Assembly: GCA_947503965.1 (NCBI GenBank)
Contig: CANNFU010000006.1
Coordinates: forward strand, 1-64,000
Length of the DNA stretch: 64,000 bases
Direction: 5' to 3'
Source of the DNA: an uncultured Paracoccaceae bacterium
GTDB taxonomy: Bacteria; Pseudomonadota; Alphaproteobacteria; Rhodobacterales; Rhodobacteraceae
Within the stretch, counting starts at the first letter, position 1; each line of letters opens with the position of its first letter. Position numbers and translations under genes: made by a program. The notes beneath the pieces are model-generated. The model did no database searches, was not told the origin of the DNA, and saw nothing but the letters and a program-made list of their open reading frames with translations. Positions 12,262-21,796 of the stretch are shown here, piece by piece.

Positions 12262-14220
12262 ATGCAAATTCAACTGAACCGCCGTCATTTTATTGCCGGG
12301 TCTGCGGGCCTGATCGCGATGCATCCGTTCTCGGCCAATGCGGCCACCAATCAGGCCCATCTGCGGCTGATGGAAACCACGGACCTGCACGTGCATGTGT
12401 TTCCATATGATTACTACGCGGACCGCCCCGTCGATACGGTTGGCTTGTCGCGCACGGCCAGCATCATTGAAGATGTACGGGCTGAATCCACCAATTCACT
12501 GCTACTCGATAACGGGGATTTCCTGCAGGGCAATCCGATGGGCGACTATATCGCCTATGAACGGGGCATGGCCGAAGGCGACATGCACCCGGTCATCACG
12601 GCGATGAATACGCTGGGGTTTGATGCGTCCACTTTGGGCAACCACGAATTCAACTATGGTATTTCGTTCCTGATGAAGTCCGTGGCCGGAGCCGCCTTCC
12701 CCATTGTCTCGGCGAATGTGGTCAAGGAGATGGGTGCCACGCCCACCGCAGATACGACGCTGGTCCCGCCCTACGCGATCCTTGAACGTGAGATCATTGA
12801 TGGCGATGGTACCGCGCATCCGATCAAGATCGGTCTGATTGGCTTCGTCCCGCCGCAGATCATGAACTGGGACCGCAAGCATCTGGAAGGGAACGTACAG
12901 GCGCGCGATATCATCGAAAGCGCGCGTGCCTATGTGCCACAGATGAAGGAAGAGGGTGCGGATATCATCGTCGCACTGGCGCATTCGGGGATCGGTGCTG
13001 CGGATCATGAGGACGGGATGGAAAACGCCGCCATCCCATTGGCCGCAGTCGATGGCATCGACGCGATCATGACGGGGCATAGCCATTTGGTGTTTCCGTC
13101 ATCCAACTACGACGAATGGCCCGGCGTTGACGTGGCTGCAGGCACCATCGGCGGCAAGCCGGGTGTCATGGGTGGCTTCTGGGGCAGCCATATGGGCCTT
13201 GTCGATCTGCTGCTGGAGCGTGACGGCGGTGGCTGGCGTATCCTGTCCCACACCGCCGAAGCGCGCCCGATTTCGCGGCGAGAGGAAGACCGCAGCATCA
13301 CGCCATTGGTCGAGGATTACCAACCGGTGCTGGATTCCGTCCAGGACGAGCACGACGCAACACTCGCCTATGTGCGAACGGCCGTTGGCAAAACAGATGC
13401 GGCGCTGCACAGTTATTTCGCGCTGGTGGCCGATGATCCGTCGGTCCAGATCGTGTCGAACGCGCAGATGTGGTACATCAAGGACCAGATGGTCGGCACC
13501 GAATATGAAGGGCTGCCCATTCTGTCAGCGGCAGCGCCGTTCAAGGCCGGAGGGCGCGGCGGACCGGAATACTTCACGGATGTGCCGGTCGGCGATGTGG
13601 CGATCAAGAATGTCGCGGATCTTTATCTCTATCCCAACACAGTGCGCGCCGTGAAAGTCACTGGCGCGCAAATCAAGAACTGGCTGGAACGCAGCGCAGG
13701 CATGTTCAATCAGATCGAAGCCGGGTCAACGGATGCGGTCCTGCTAAACCCGAACTTCCCCAGCTACAATTTTGATGTCATCGATGGGGTGACCTATCAG
13801 ATTGACCTGTCACAACCGGCCATGTTTGACCGGGAAGGTGCGGTGGTGAACCCGGACACGAACCGGATCATCCGTCTGCAATATAATGGCGCGCCGATTG
13901 ACCCCGATCAGGAGTTCATTCTGGCCACCAACAACTACCGTGCCTCTGGCGGCGGCAGCTTCCCCGGTGCAGATGGATCAACGATCATCTTTGAAGGGCC
14001 TGACACCAACCGTGACGTCATCGTGCGCTATATCGTGGAACAAGGCACCGTCAGCCCGCGTGCCGACGGCAATTGGTCCTTCGCGCCGATGGAGGGTACG
14101 ACAGTGATCTTTGAAACCGGCCCCGCCGGTGCGGCTTATGCTCATAGCGTGCCGGGGGTGACCATTGAAGAGGCCGGTCAAAGCGACACGGGCTTTGCCC
14201 AGTTCCGCATTACGCTGTAG
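12262..14220 (+). CDS. cpdB: Bifunctional 2',3'-cyclic-nucleotide phosphodiesterase/3'-nucleotidase
   Basis: A 652-residue periplasmic metallophosphatase. The N-terminus NRRHFIAGSAGLIAMHPF is a twin-arginine-like signal ending at ANA (about residue 28). The metallophosphoesterase motifs follow in order: TTDLHVHVF, LDNGDFLQG, GNHEFNYG, LAHSGIG and GHSH. A 5'-nucleotidase C-terminal substrate domain occupies about 370-600. GNHEFNYG and the length are characteristic of CpdB rather than UshA. It salvages phosphate and nucleosides from cyclic nucleotides in the periplasm. A hairpin terminator separates it from the convergent outer-membrane protein gene. Confidence 0.92.
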   Translation: MQIQLNRRHFIAGSAGLIAMHPFSANAATNQAHLRLMETTDLHVHVFPYDYYADRPVDTVGLSRTASIIEDVRAESTNSLLLDNGDFLQGNPMGDYIAYERGMAEGDMHPVITAMNTLGFDASTLGNHEFNYGISFLMKSVAGAAFPIVSANVVKEMGATPTADTTLVPPYAILEREIIDGDGTAHPIKIGLIGFVPPQIMNWDRKHLEGNVQARDIIESARAYVPQMKEEGADIIVALAHSGIGAADHEDGMENAAIPLAAVDGIDAIMTGHSHLVFPSSNYDEWPGVDVAAGTIGGKPGVMGGFWGSHMGLVDLLLERDGGGWRILSHTAEARPISRREEDRSITPLVEDYQPVLDSVQDEHDATLAYVRTAVGKTDAALHSYFALVADDPSVQIVSNAQMWYIKDQMVGTEYEGLPILSAAAPFKAGGRGGPEYFTDVPVGDVAIKNVADLYLYPNTVRAVKVTGAQIKNWLERSAGMFNQIEAGSTDAVLLNPNFPSYNFDVIDGVTYQIDLSQPAMFDREGAVVNPDTNRIIRLQYNGAPIDPDQEFILATNNYRASGGGSFPGADGSTIIFEGPDTNRDVIVRYIVEQGTVSPRADGNWSFAPMEGTTVIFETGPAGAAYAHSVPGVTIEEAGQSDTGFAQFRITL

Positions 14221-14230
14221 AGCAAAAGAA

Positions 14231-14257
14231 CGCGCGGCTGCGAGGGACAGCCGCGCG
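14231..14257. terminator. Bidirectional hairpin terminator
   Basis: Arms CGCGCGGCTG (14231-14240) and CAGCCGCGCG (14248-14257) pair perfectly over 10 bp with a 7-base loop. The stem is followed by CTTTCC on plus and TTCTTTTGC on minus. It lies between the convergent cpdB and outer-membrane protein genes and probably serves both. Confidence 0.8.
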
Positions 14258-14283
14258 CTTTCCGTGGTGAGTGGCCTTGGGTA

Positions 14284-14904
14284 TTAGAATTTGAAGGCGG
14301 CGCGCAGCGCGAACGAATTGACGTCAAGATCAACGTCAAGCTCGTCGCCGAACTCGGACTCAATCGTTCCGCCAACCTGACGGTTGGTGAATTCGGCACC
14401 CAGAACGATGTTGTCGGTCGCCAGATAGTCGATGCCTGCACCGACGATGAAGCCGTCAGCCTCCAGGTCACCATCGACGCCCAACCCTTCGAATGGGCCA
14501 AGATCGACATCCACACGGCTAAAACCAGCCGTACCATAGGCCATCACGCGGTCATTCAAGACATAACCGACGCGGCCTTTGATATCTGTCGCCAGCGTAT
14601 CAAGTCCTTCGATCTGGATACCCGCAATGCCGCCATCAGTGGCGCTGGTCAGTGCGATCTCGCCACCATAGACAAGGTTACCGTTTTGGATTTGATAGCC
14701 ACCGAAGCCACCAATCGCGATGTCTTCTTTGATGCCGAGACCAAGCTCGGTATCACCGATTGTCAACGCGTCATCACCAAATGTCGTCGTGCCGCCGATA
14801 TCGTTGATCGAAAGACCACCATAGGCGCCCGAAAAATCGGCTAGACCAGTCGTCGGAAAAAGCCCGATTGCCATAACCGCAGCCGATTTCGTTAAGAAAT
14901 GCAT
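14284..14904 (-). CDS. Outer-membrane beta-barrel protein, Omp25-like
   Basis: A 206-residue protein with a signal peptide (MHFLTKSAAVMAIGLFPTTG, cleavage near LADF) and alternating short beta strands to a C-terminal FALRAAFKF ending in Phe, the BamA-recognised terminus. The pattern FSGAYGGLS, YGTAGFSRVD and FIVGAGIDYLATDNIVLGAE is that of eight-stranded outer-membrane barrels of the OmpA/Omp25 type common in alphaproteobacteria. I place the start at 14904 because AAGGA precedes that ATG; an ATG six codons upstream is the alternative. The 286 bases up to rpsU contain the promoter region and the rpsU terminator but no gene. Confidence 0.85.
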   Translation of the reverse strand: MHFLTKSAAVMAIGLFPTTGLADFSGAYGGLSINDIGGTTTFGDDALTIGDTELGLGIKEDIAIGGFGGYQIQNGNLVYGGEIALTSATDGGIAGIQIEGLDTLATDIKGRVGYVLNDRVMAYGTAGFSRVDVDLGPFEGLGVDGDLEADGFIVGAGIDYLATDNIVLGAEFTNRQVGGTIESEFGDELDVDLDVNSFALRAAFKF

Positions 14905-15135
14905 TTCTTGTTCCTTTGTCATCTACGCGTAAAAACGCGCCAGGTTTTTTGTTAGAGACAAAGGCAAATCAGGCGGTGGCAAGCGGGCTGCTACCTTACC
15001 CGTGCCGACGAACGCCGATTCGCCTTTGTCACCTGCAGATTTAGATGCGGCGCGTGGTCCCCAGCGTTTCAACGAGCGTGGAATTAAGGTTGTTTTTGCG
15101 TTGTTGTGGCGAAAAACCGGCCTGGAACGTAAAAA

Positions 15136-15161
15136 CCCCCGCCTGATTTCTCAGACGGGGG
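15136..15161 (-). terminator. Intrinsic terminator of rpsU
   Basis: On the minus strand an 11-bp stem (CCCCCGTCTGA / TCAGGCGGGGG) with a GAAA loop is followed by TTTTTACG. It begins about 30 bases after the rpsU stop. This is the clearest Rho-independent terminator in the window. Confidence 0.9.
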
Positions 15162-15190
15162 CTTTGATCGTCACGTCGATGGCTGCTGCT

Positions 15191-15397
15191 TTACAGCAGA
15201 CCTTCACGCTGAAGCTTCTTCCGAGCCAGCTTGCGCTGACGGCGGATGGCTTCGGCTTTTTCGCGCGCTTTACGCACGGAGGGCTTCTCGAAATGCTGCT
15301 TCAGCTTCATTTCACGAAAAACGCCCTCGCGCTGAAGCTTTTTCTTCAGAGCACGCAACGCCTGATCGACGTTGTTATCACGAACACTAACCTGCAT
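15191..15397 (-). CDS. rpsU: 30S ribosomal protein S21
   Basis: A 68-residue basic protein starting [20 protein letters not shown] and ending in an Arg/Lys-rich helix ([18 protein letters not shown]). This is the full bS21 family pattern. S21 sits on the 30S platform near the anti-Shine-Dalgarno and helps initiation. AAAGGTGG precedes the ATG. It is divergent from the COQ9 gene, an arrangement often seen in Rhodobacterales, and the 106 bases between hold both promoters. Confidence 0.96.
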   Translation of the reverse strand: MQVSVRDNNVDQALRALKKKLQREGVFREMKLKQHFEKPSVRKAREKAEAIRRQRKLARKKLQREGLL

Positions 15398-15503
15398 GTG
15401 GTTTACACCACCTTTCTAAGTTGGATTTGCAAAAATTGCAGGAAGTGGGCAGATAGCAAAGGCGGGCTAGTTTGTCCAGTACTGCTGCATCAGGAGAAAA
15501 CCC

Positions 15504-16190
15504 ATGGCTCACGACCCGATCAAGGCCCAACTACTCGATGCCATCCTGCCGCATGTGGCCTTTGATGGCTGGTCGCCAACGGCGTTTGAGGCGGCGATCG
15601 AAGATGCCGGTATCACGCGCGCAGTGGCGCAGGCGTCTTGTCCGCGCGGCGCTGTTGATCTTGCCGTCGCCTTTCATGAGCGTGGTGATGCACAGATGGT
15701 TGCGGCACTGAAAGCTGCTGATCTGGGCGCAATGCGGTTTCGCGACAAGGTCGCCCATGCAATCCGCCTGCGGCTGGCGGCTGTTGATGACAAAGAGGCC
15801 GTGCGACGGGGGACGACCCTGTTCGCGTTGCCGCATATGGTTCCGCTGGGCACCAGACTGATCTGGGGCACGGCTGATCAGATCTGGACGGCGCTGGGTG
15901 ATACCTCCACCGATGCGAACTGGTACACAAAACGGCTGACCCTGTCCGGCGTCTATGCGTCGGTTGTCTTGTACTGGCTGGGTGATGACAGTTTGGATGG
16001 TCAGGCGACCAACGCCTTCATCGACCGCCGGATCGAAGATGTCATGCAGTTTGAAAAGGTGAAGGCGCGGGTGAATGATAACGCGCTTCTGAAACCGATC
16101 ACCAGACCGCTGGGCCGGTTGATGTCGGCGATCAAGGCGCCTGCCGCGACGCCGCCAACCGATCTGCCAGGCGTTTGGCGTAATCCGTAA
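15504..16190 (+). CDS. COQ9 family protein
   Basis: A 228-residue, helix-rich protein with the COQ9/TetR-like N-terminal fold (AILPHVAFDGWSPTAFEAAI) and C-terminal COQ9 domain including TRLIWGTADQIWTALGDTSTDANWYTKR, where the D-x-NWYTKR segment is the family hallmark. COQ9 binds lipid and presents quinone intermediates to the ubiquinone biosynthesis enzymes. CAGGAG supports the start. With the UbiH-like gene at 4.8 kb the window has two ubiquinone-pathway-type genes, not clustered. Confidence 0.92.
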   Translation: MAHDPIKAQLLDAILPHVAFDGWSPTAFEAAIEDAGITRAVAQASCPRGAVDLAVAFHERGDAQMVAALKAADLGAMRFRDKVAHAIRLRLAAVDDKEAVRRGTTLFALPHMVPLGTRLIWGTADQIWTALGDTSTDANWYTKRLTLSGVYASVVLYWLGDDSLDGQATNAFIDRRIEDVMQFEKVKARVNDNALLKPITRPLGRLMSAIKAPAATPPTDLPGVWRNP

Positions 16191-16272
16191 TTTCCGGCGC
16201 AAATACCTTCAAAGGAAATTGTCTTCGGCGCCATCCTGCCGCATAGAGGGATGAGCACGAAGAGGTGTACCC

Positions 16273-17244
16273 ATGAAAGCAGTTGAGATCACCGCGCCTG
16301 GCGGGCCTGAGGTTCTGCAGCTCACTGATCGCCCCATGCCGGAACCGGCCCATGGGCAGGTGGTCATCAGAGTGGCCTATGTGGGTGTGAACCGCCCAGA
16401 CGCGTTGCAGCGCGCGGGTCTTTATGATCCGCCAAAAGGTGCAAGTGACCTACCGGGGCTAGAGGCATCGGGCGCGGTTGTGGCACTGGGTGCTGGCGTG
16501 TCGACGCTGTCCGTGGGTGATCAGGTTTGCGCGCTGTTGCCCGGCGGCGGTTATGCCGAATACGTAGCCACCCCTGCGGCCCATTGCCTGCCTGTTCCTG
16601 GTGGGCTGACCATGGCGCAGGCGGCCTGCCTGCCCGAGACATTCTTTACCGTGTGGTCCAACGTCTTTATGCGCGGCGGATTGCAGGCGGGCGAACGGTT
16701 TTTGGTGCATGGGGGCAGTTCGGGCATCGGGACGACCGCGATACAACTCGCCAAGGCATTTGGTGCGCGTGTGTTCGTGACTGCCGGGTCCGATGAAAAA
16801 TGCGCGGCTTGCACCGATCTTGGCGCAGAAATCGCCATTAACTACAAAAACGATGATTTTGTTGAAAAAGTGAAAGAAGCCGGTGGTGCCGATCTCATTC
16901 TCGACATGGTGGGTGGTCCGTATATTCAGCGAAATCTGAAAGCACTGGCTGATGATGGAAGATTGGTCCAGATCGCATTTCTGCAAGGGCCGAAGGTCGA
17001 ATTGAACCTTGTGCAGCTGATGACCCGGCGTCTGACGATAACCGGATCAACCCTGCGCCCGCAATCCGATTTGGCCAAGGCGCGGATTGCCGATGAACTG
17101 CGCCAGCATGTCTGGCCGCTCATTACGGCAGGTAAGATACGCCCGGTCATGGATCAGGAATTCGCGCTTGCCGACGCAGCCACGGCGCATGCCCGCATGG
17201 AAAGCAGCGCGCATATTGGAAAGATCGTTTTGAAAGTGGATTAA
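16273..17244 (+). CDS. NAD(P)H quinone oxidoreductase, zeta-crystallin type
   Basis: A 323-residue zinc-independent MDR-family oxidoreductase. It has a GroES-like N-terminal half (VGVNRPDALQRAGLYDPP, LEASGAVVALG) and a Rossmann half with VHGGSSGIGTTAIQLAKAFGA. The layout and the ending HIGKIVLKV match PIG3/QorA-like NAD(P)H quinone reductases. Catalytic zinc ligands are absent, as expected for that group. AGAGG supports the ATG. It is followed after 3 bases by a NUDIX gene, so the two are probably co-transcribed. Confidence 0.88.
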   Translation: MKAVEITAPGGPEVLQLTDRPMPEPAHGQVVIRVAYVGVNRPDALQRAGLYDPPKGASDLPGLEASGAVVALGAGVSTLSVGDQVCALLPGGGYAEYVATPAAHCLPVPGGLTMAQAACLPETFFTVWSNVFMRGGLQAGERFLVHGGSSGIGTTAIQLAKAFGARVFVTAGSDEKCAACTDLGAEIAINYKNDDFVEKVKEAGGADLILDMVGGPYIQRNLKALADDGRLVQIAFLQGPKVELNLVQLMTRRLTITGSTLRPQSDLAKARIADELRQHVWPLITAGKIRPVMDQEFALADAATAHARMESSAHIGKIVLKVD

Positions 17245-17247
17245 AAT

Positions 17248-17715
17248 TTGAAACAAATACCGATTAAGTCTTTTTCTATTTCAGTCATTATTTTGCGTGA
17301 AATAGCCGGTGATGCAGAGATTTTGCTGCTCCGGCGTAACCACACTCTTGTTGGGGAATGGTGTCAAATCTCTGGCGCGATCGAAGACGGTGAAACCGCT
17401 TGGCAGGCCGCATTGCGCGAGATGCAGGAAGAAACCGGGCTAACACCGCTCCGGCTATACTCTGGCGATATCTGCGAAGAATTTTACGAGGCCGATCGCG
17501 ATGCCATCACTGTCGTACCCGTCTTTGTGGCTTACGTGGATTTCGCTGCGGAGGTGACGCTGAACCCCGAACACAGCGAATACAAATGGGTCAGTCTGGA
17601 CTGGGCGCAGGATATGGTGCCGTTTGGCGGGCAACGCCGGGTGCTGCGGCATATCAAGCAGGAATTCGTCATGCGCGATCCCAACAAGCATTTGCTGATC
17701 GCAGAAGTCCGCTAA
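17248..17715 (+). CDS. NUDIX hydrolase (TTG start)
   Basis: A 155-residue NUDIX protein with a complete Nudix box, SGAIEDGETAWQAALREMQE then ETGL (about residues 40-64), satisfying G-x5-E-x7-REU-x-EE-x-G-U. The start shown is TTG; no in-frame ATG lies before the conserved beta strand ISVIILREI, so a non-ATG start is needed. The following VFVAYVDF and EHSEYKWVSLDWA elements are typical of dihydroneopterin-triphosphate or (d)NTP pyrophosphatases, but the substrate is not assigned. It lies immediately after the quinone oxidoreductase gene. Confidence 0.82.
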   Translation: MKQIPIKSFSISVIILREIAGDAEILLLRRNHTLVGEWCQISGAIEDGETAWQAALREMQEETGLTPLRLYSGDICEEFYEADRDAITVVPVFVAYVDFAAEVTLNPEHSEYKWVSLDWAQDMVPFGGQRRVLRHIKQEFVMRDPNKHLLIAEVR

Positions 17716-17780
17716 GATATCGGCTCTGGCAAGCCGCGCCCGTTATTCCACCAGCGGTTCGGGTTAGCGCTGTGCGGCTA

Positions 17781-18488
17781 TCATGTCCGTGCCTTCTCAA
17801 AATCCCGCCACGCCTCAAGCAGCTTGTCCAGGTTGAAATCCGGCTCCTTGGCCGGTCCGAGGATAATCTGCTCTCCCGCCCACATCTTTTCAATCGCCGC
17901 TTTCAGGTCGGGGATCACCTCGGGCGGGATCACCAGACCACCGTGCCGGTCGGCATGAACCAGATCACCCTGATGAACGGTCATGCCGAAAACATTCACC
18001 GGTGTGCCCAATTCGCGCACATGCACAAAGGCGTGGCTGGGCCCGATTGATCCGGCCACTACCGGAAACCCCTCGGCCAGGTCACCCAGATCGCGCATCA
18101 CCCCGTTGGTCAGCGCGCCGTTCAGGCCCAATCCCTTATGCACGTTCGTATGCACCTCGCCCCACCACGCACTGACGCAATTGGGGTAGTCTACGTCCTC
18201 AAGCACCGCGATAGCGGGCCGGGGGCCGTCAGCGATGTTGCGAAAGTAATCAAGCCTGCGCGCGCGGATCACGTCCGGTGCTTCGGTTGGCGGTTCGCGC
18301 CCCGCGATCTTGGCCGTGCGTGCGAAACCCACCATGGATTGGCCGGGGGCGGAACATTGCATGGTCCCTTTGGTATAGGCGTCAAAGCCGCGTTTGCCCT
18401 GTGCGACTTCAATGGCGTTGCAGACGGTGGGCGTATCAACGCGCTGCAGCAGCGTCAGCAAGTCGTCGGGGATTACGAATTCAGCCAT
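17781..18488 (-). CDS. RraA-like family protein
   Basis: A 235-residue protein of the RraA/HMG aldolase fold. It shows VDTPTVCNAIE at the N-terminus, the metal/oxaloacetate site segment GALTNGVMRDLGDL, and VHQGDLVHADRHGGLVIPPE, where G-D-x8-DG-x-V is the family's divalent-cation region. Members include 4-hydroxy-4-methyl-2-oxoglutarate aldolase and the RNase E inhibitor RraA; this longer form is likely an aldolase/decarboxylase of unknown substrate. It is the last gene of the ispH-led minus-strand run and overlaps the preceding hydrolase by 16 bases. Confidence 0.82.
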   Translation of the reverse strand: MAEFVIPDDLLTLLQRVDTPTVCNAIEVAQGKRGFDAYTKGTMQCSAPGQSMVGFARTAKIAGREPPTEAPDVIRARRLDYFRNIADGPRPAIAVLEDVDYPNCVSAWWGEVHTNVHKGLGLNGALTNGVMRDLGDLAEGFPVVAGSIGPSHAFVHVRELGTPVNVFGMTVHQGDLVHADRHGGLVIPPEVIPDLKAAIEKMWAGEQIILGPAKEPDFNLDKLLEAWRDFEKART

Positions 18489-19168
18489 TTTGCCAAAGCC
18501 TTGTTGGTTGCGTCAGGTTGTTCAAGCGTCGGTAGATGCCCCGCCCCCTTGATCACGGTCAAGGTTGATCCGGGGATAAGATCATGCATCAGTTGATGTC
18601 GGTGCAGGGGGCAGAGCGTGTCATCCTCTCCGCACAGCACTAGCGTTGGGACGCGGACCGTTTTCAGCGTGTCTTGCTGATCGGGCCGGGTTTGAAGAGC
18701 ACGGGACTGCTCGATAAACACATCCGCGCCCAGGGTCTCCGCCATGGCCATGCACAAATCAAGGATCTGGCCCATGTTGGGCCCATCTGTCAGGTAGTTC
18801 GGCTTCATCTCATCGCGCATGACGGCGCGCAATTTGCCCTCTTTGACCTTGGCGATCTGCGGTTCACGATATGCGGCGACAGCATCGGTTTCGGCCTTGG
18901 GGTTGGTATCCAGCAGGGCGAGCCGCGTGATGCGATCCGGCGCTTGGCGAAACACCTCCATCGCGACAATGCCGCCCATGGACAGGCCAGCCAGCGCAAA
19001 TTGCGGGGGTGCATTTGCAAGGATGTCAGCCGCCAATGCCGGAACCGTGTCGTGCCCGGTCAGCGGGGCGACCATAATGGGCCTTTCGTGGGAAAACGCA
19101 TTGATTTGCGGCCCGTAAAGCCGTGCATCGCACATCATACCGGGCAGAAGGACAAGCGGGGCATTCAT
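18473..19168 (-). CDS. Alpha/beta hydrolase
   Basis: A 231-residue alpha/beta-hydrolase. The oxyanion region is [14 protein letters not shown], the nucleophile elbow is [12 protein letters not shown] (Ser near residue 71), the acid lies in [11 protein letters not shown] and the His in [12 protein letters not shown]. It lacks a signal peptide and is cytoplasmic. It overlaps rnhA by 4 bases upstream and the RraA-like gene by 16 bases downstream, so translation is probably coupled. Substrate not assignable. Confidence 0.85.
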   Translation of the reverse strand: MNAPLVLLPGMMCDARLYGPQINAFSHERPIMVAPLTGHDTVPALAADILANAPPQFALAGLSMGGIVAMEVFRQAPDRITRLALLDTNPKAETDAVAAYREPQIAKVKEGKLRAVMRDEMKPNYLTDGPNMGQILDLCMAMAETLGADVFIEQSRALQTRPDQQDTLKTVRVPTLVLCGEDDTLCPLHRHQLMHDLIPGSTLTVIKGAGHLPTLEQPDATNKALAKWLNS

Positions 19169-19608
19169 GGCTTGAACGGCGCCATGCCCGCCCGGGCAAG
19201 CTCATCTGCGCGTTCGTTTTCGGGATGGCCCGCATGGCCCTTGACCCATTCCCATGTCACATCATGGCGTGCGGCGGCGGCGTCCAGACGTTGCCAAAGT
19301 TCGACGTTTTTCAGACCCTTCTTCGTCCAGTTTTTGGCCTTCCACCCATGGATCCACTTGGTGATGCCGTCCATGACATATTTGCTGTCGGTGACGACCG
19401 TCAGCTTGGTCGGACGGTCAAGTGTTTCCAATGCCGTGATCGCGGCCATCAGTTCCATCCGGTTGTTCGTGGTCTCGGCCTCACCACCCTTTAACGCGCG
19501 CTCTTTCAGCACCCGATTTCCGTCACGCGCGATCAGTAATGCGCCCCAGCCACCCGGCCCGGGATTGCCGGAACAGGCCCCATCAGTATAGGCGAACAGC
19601 TCAGGCAT
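19165..19608 (-). CDS. rnhA: Ribonuclease HI
   Basis: A 147-residue type 1 RNase H. It begins [20 protein letters not shown], with the first catalytic Asp in TDG; Glu comes in [14 protein letters not shown], Asp in [12 protein letters not shown], and the last acidic site is in [15 protein letters not shown]. This DEDD set cleaves the RNA strand of RNA-DNA hybrids. The start at 19608 is fixed by homology; an upstream ATG eight codons earlier adds a non-family peptide. It overlaps the methyltransferase stop by 8 bases. Confidence 0.95.
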   Translation of the reverse strand: MPELFAYTDGACSGNPGPGGWGALLIARDGNRVLKERALKGGEAETTNNRMELMAAITALETLDRPTKLTVVTDSKYVMDGITKWIHGWKAKNWTKKGLKNVELWQRLDAAAARHDVTWEWVKGHAGHPENERADELARAGMAPFKP

Positions 19609-20197
19609 GTTTGCGCGCCTGCATGATGACAAACGGGTCGATCGTCCCGGCCATGCCGCGTTCGGCCCCTTCGCGGGTTGCGATCACGGTAAATCCCGCG
19701 TCCGTCAGAAGCCCGTCAAGTTCGGCCACCGTCACATAGGTATAAAGGCGTGCGATCCTGTCGCGGTCGCTGCCGGTCCCGGTTTTCATGCCGATATGAA
19801 ACACACCCCCCGGCACAAGGGCCATATGGATGGATGCCAGATGGCGGGGCAGTTCCGGGCGCGGCGCGTGCAAGAGGCTGAAGTTGGCCCAAACGCCATC
19901 ATAGGTTGCGACCGCGTCGATATCATCAAACGTACCCTGACGCGCGCCGATGTCATGGGTTTCATTTGCCAGCGCCACCATCCCGCCAGAGGCATCAACC
20001 GGATCAGGCAGCAGCCCCGCATTGCGCATATGCACCGATGCGGTCGCCGGACCACAGCCCAGATCAAGCACGCGGCCGCCTGCCGGGATCAGATCTATAA
20101 AGGCCTGCAGCGCCGCATCGGGCGCATCGGTTGCGGTCAGTTTGACGTAATCCGCGGCCTTTGCGTCATAGGTGGCAATGGTCTTGGGGTCAGGCAT
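19601..20197 (-). CDS. Class I SAM-dependent methyltransferase
   Basis: A 198-residue methyltransferase: motif [14 protein letters not shown] near residue 45, motif II/post [14 protein letters not shown], and motif [16 protein letters not shown]. The target is not evident; similarity is to small-molecule (Methyltransf_25-type) enzymes. The start ATG shares one base with the stop of the DUF3429 gene (TGATG), and its 3' end overlaps rnhA, so it sits in a continuously coupled operon. Confidence 0.85.
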   Translation of the reverse strand: MPDPKTIATYDAKAADYVKLTATDAPDAALQAFIDLIPAGGRVLDLGCGPATASVHMRNAGLLPDPVDASGGMVALANETHDIGARQGTFDDIDAVATYDGVWANFSLLHAPRPELPRHLASIHMALVPGGVFHIGMKTGTGSDRDRIARLYTYVTVAELDGLLTDAGFTVIATREGAERGMAGTIDPFVIMQARKHA

Positions 20198-20646
20198 CAG
20201 ATCACCAGCGGCAGCAGGGATAAAACGACAATTGCGGTCAGCAGGATCCGCAGGTGCATCCACCAGGGCGGGGCCAGCTCCAGACGCCAGAAATGCCAGT
20301 CCAGCATCAGCAGGGCAAGAAAACCTACGATCAGGTTCACAGCGGCTGTCGTGGGGCCTCCACCCGTCATGAAAAATGCCCAAAGGGCGGGGATGACGGA
20401 CAGGATATAGCCTGCGGTGGCCGCCCGCCCGGTCGCTTTCGTGGCGAACCCCCACAAAACGCCGGACATGAATGACAAAATCACGGCCCCATAGAAAAGC
20501 TGAACATGCGGGCCGATGAAACGCGGATTCAGGTTTTCCAGCCCCCATAATGCGACACGGCCATTCGTCACCGTCAACGCGCCCCACAGGAACGGCAGCA
20601 GGCCGGCAAGGCCCAGTAGCAGGGCGGATTTCGGGATGGCGTTCAT
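20197..20646 (-). CDS. DUF3429 membrane protein
   Basis: A 149-residue protein with four to five predicted membrane segments: about 8-25, 46-66 (FYGAVILSFMSGVLWGF), 75-95, 98-115 and a C-terminal one ending LSLLPLVI. The FMSGVLWGFA element and the size match DUF3429, found in many proteobacteria, where function is unknown. It overlaps the LysE gene upstream by 4 bases and the methyltransferase downstream by 1. Confidence 0.8.
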   Translation of the reverse strand: MNAIPKSALLLGLAGLLPFLWGALTVTNGRVALWGLENLNPRFIGPHVQLFYGAVILSFMSGVLWGFATKATGRAATAGYILSVIPALWAFFMTGGGPTTAAVNLIVGFLALLMLDWHFWRLELAPPWWMHLRILLTAIVVLSLLPLVI

Positions 20647-21257
20647 GCTTTTTCGAATGCCAATCGCAGGCCTAGGGCCGCAAACATCGCCGCGAATGAC
20701 CGGTTCAACCAGCGCATCACACGTTCGCTTTGCAATAGCCAGTCCCGCGCGAAAGAGGCGAAGAACCCGTAGACCAGGAAAATGATCAGTGTCAGCCCCA
20801 TAAAGACCGCACCCAGCATGATCATCTCGGCTGTGACAGTCGCCGGGTCCCCCGACAGGAATGGCGGTAGCAGTGCCAGAAAAAAGATCGACAGTTTCGG
20901 GTTCAGAATATTGATCAGGGCCCCGCGCTGCGCGATCTTGATCATCGACTGCCGGGTCGCCTTGGCGCTGACAGATAGCGCCCCGTCTGATTTGAGCGCC
21001 TGCCAAGCGAGGTAAAGCAAATAGGCGACGCCCGCGAATTTCACTACCTGAAACAGCAATGCGCTGGTATGCAAAAGGGCCGCCAGCCCCAGCGTTGCGG
21101 CTGCAAGATGCGGCACAATCCCGAACGTGCATCCGACAGCCGCCGCAATAGCCGCGCGGCGTCCCTGACCCAAGCCCAGGGCCAGCGTATAGATGACCCC
21201 GGTACCCGGTGCGATGCAGACCACAATCGCGGTCAATAGAAATTGCAGGGTAATCAT
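20643..21257 (-). CDS. LysE family translocator
   Basis: A 204-residue polytopic protein: VVCIAPGTGVIYTLALGLGQG after TM1 (the family PGP is PGTG here) and LINILNPKLSIFFLALLPPF at about 110-130, the conserved NPK region. This is the third LysE/RhtB exporter in the first 21 kb. I place the ATG at 21257, overlapping the previous gene's stop by 4 bases, because the frame upstream has no membrane segment. Confidence 0.85.
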   Translation of the reverse strand: MITLQFLLTAIVVCIAPGTGVIYTLALGLGQGRRAAIAAAVGCTFGIVPHLAAATLGLAALLHTSALLFQVVKFAGVAYLLYLAWQALKSDGALSVSAKATRQSMIKIAQRGALINILNPKLSIFFLALLPPFLSGDPATVTAEMIMLGAVFMGLTLIIFLVYGFFASFARDWLLQSERVMRWLNRSFAAMFAALGLRLAFEKA

Positions 21258-21796
21258 CGGGGCGGCTCCTTCAGGCGGCAAACACCGGGATAATCGGTCA
21301 CCCATCCGTCGCTGTCCACCGCCAACTGTGCCCGAAACCCACTATGCAGGTTTTCATACAGATAGCCCTGTTCGGTTCGGTTGTAGCGTTGCCTGACGAC
21401 GCCGGGTACGAGGGAGGGCACAGGGATATACAGAACATCGATTTCGGCGGTTTCACCAACGCCAAGACCCAGCCGCCGAATGGGCAGCGTATTTGTCAAT
21501 GCCGTGCAGGCAATATCAGGGTCCAGCGCGGCCGCGCTATCGGGCACAAGGGTACCGTCCGGCCAATGCCAACCTGTCGTGTCACGGTGCAACGCCAGTT
21601 CAGGCGTCTTGCTATCCGCCACGACTGCGACACTGACTGAATTTGTCACGCCGCTTGCATCTGTGCCAAGCCAATAGCGGGACGGTCCATGCTGGCCCGA
21701 CACCTGCCATCCAGCGGGCCTAATCGAAACTGTGGCGTGGTCGGTACCCTCATCAAACCAATCCCAGACAAGGTTCTTGGCCCGGATATGGCTCAC
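21254..21796 (-). CDS. Putative glycolipid-binding protein (DUF1089 type)
   Basis: A 180-residue soluble protein rich in beta strands. Its elements [60 protein letters not shown] and [22 protein letters not shown] are those of the putative glycolipid-binding family (PF06475). The founding structure is a Pseudomonas protein with a beta-barrel like LolA/LppX; function in vivo is not established. It overlaps ispH by 4 bases. Confidence 0.8.
   Translation of the reverse strand: MSHIRAKNLVWDWFDEGTDHATVSIRPAGWQVSGQHGPSRYWLGTDASGVTNSVSVAVVADSKTPELALHRDTTGWHWPDGTLVPDSAAALDPDIACTALTNTLPIRRLGLGVGETAEIDVLYIPVPSLVPGVVRQRYNRTEQGYLYENLHSGFRAQLAVDSDGWVTDYPGVCRLKEPPR

Noticed and set aside
15002..15565. 187-codon plus-strand frame over rpsU
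   Set aside because: It lies antisense to a certain ribosomal protein gene and its terminator and continues into the coq9 region in another frame.
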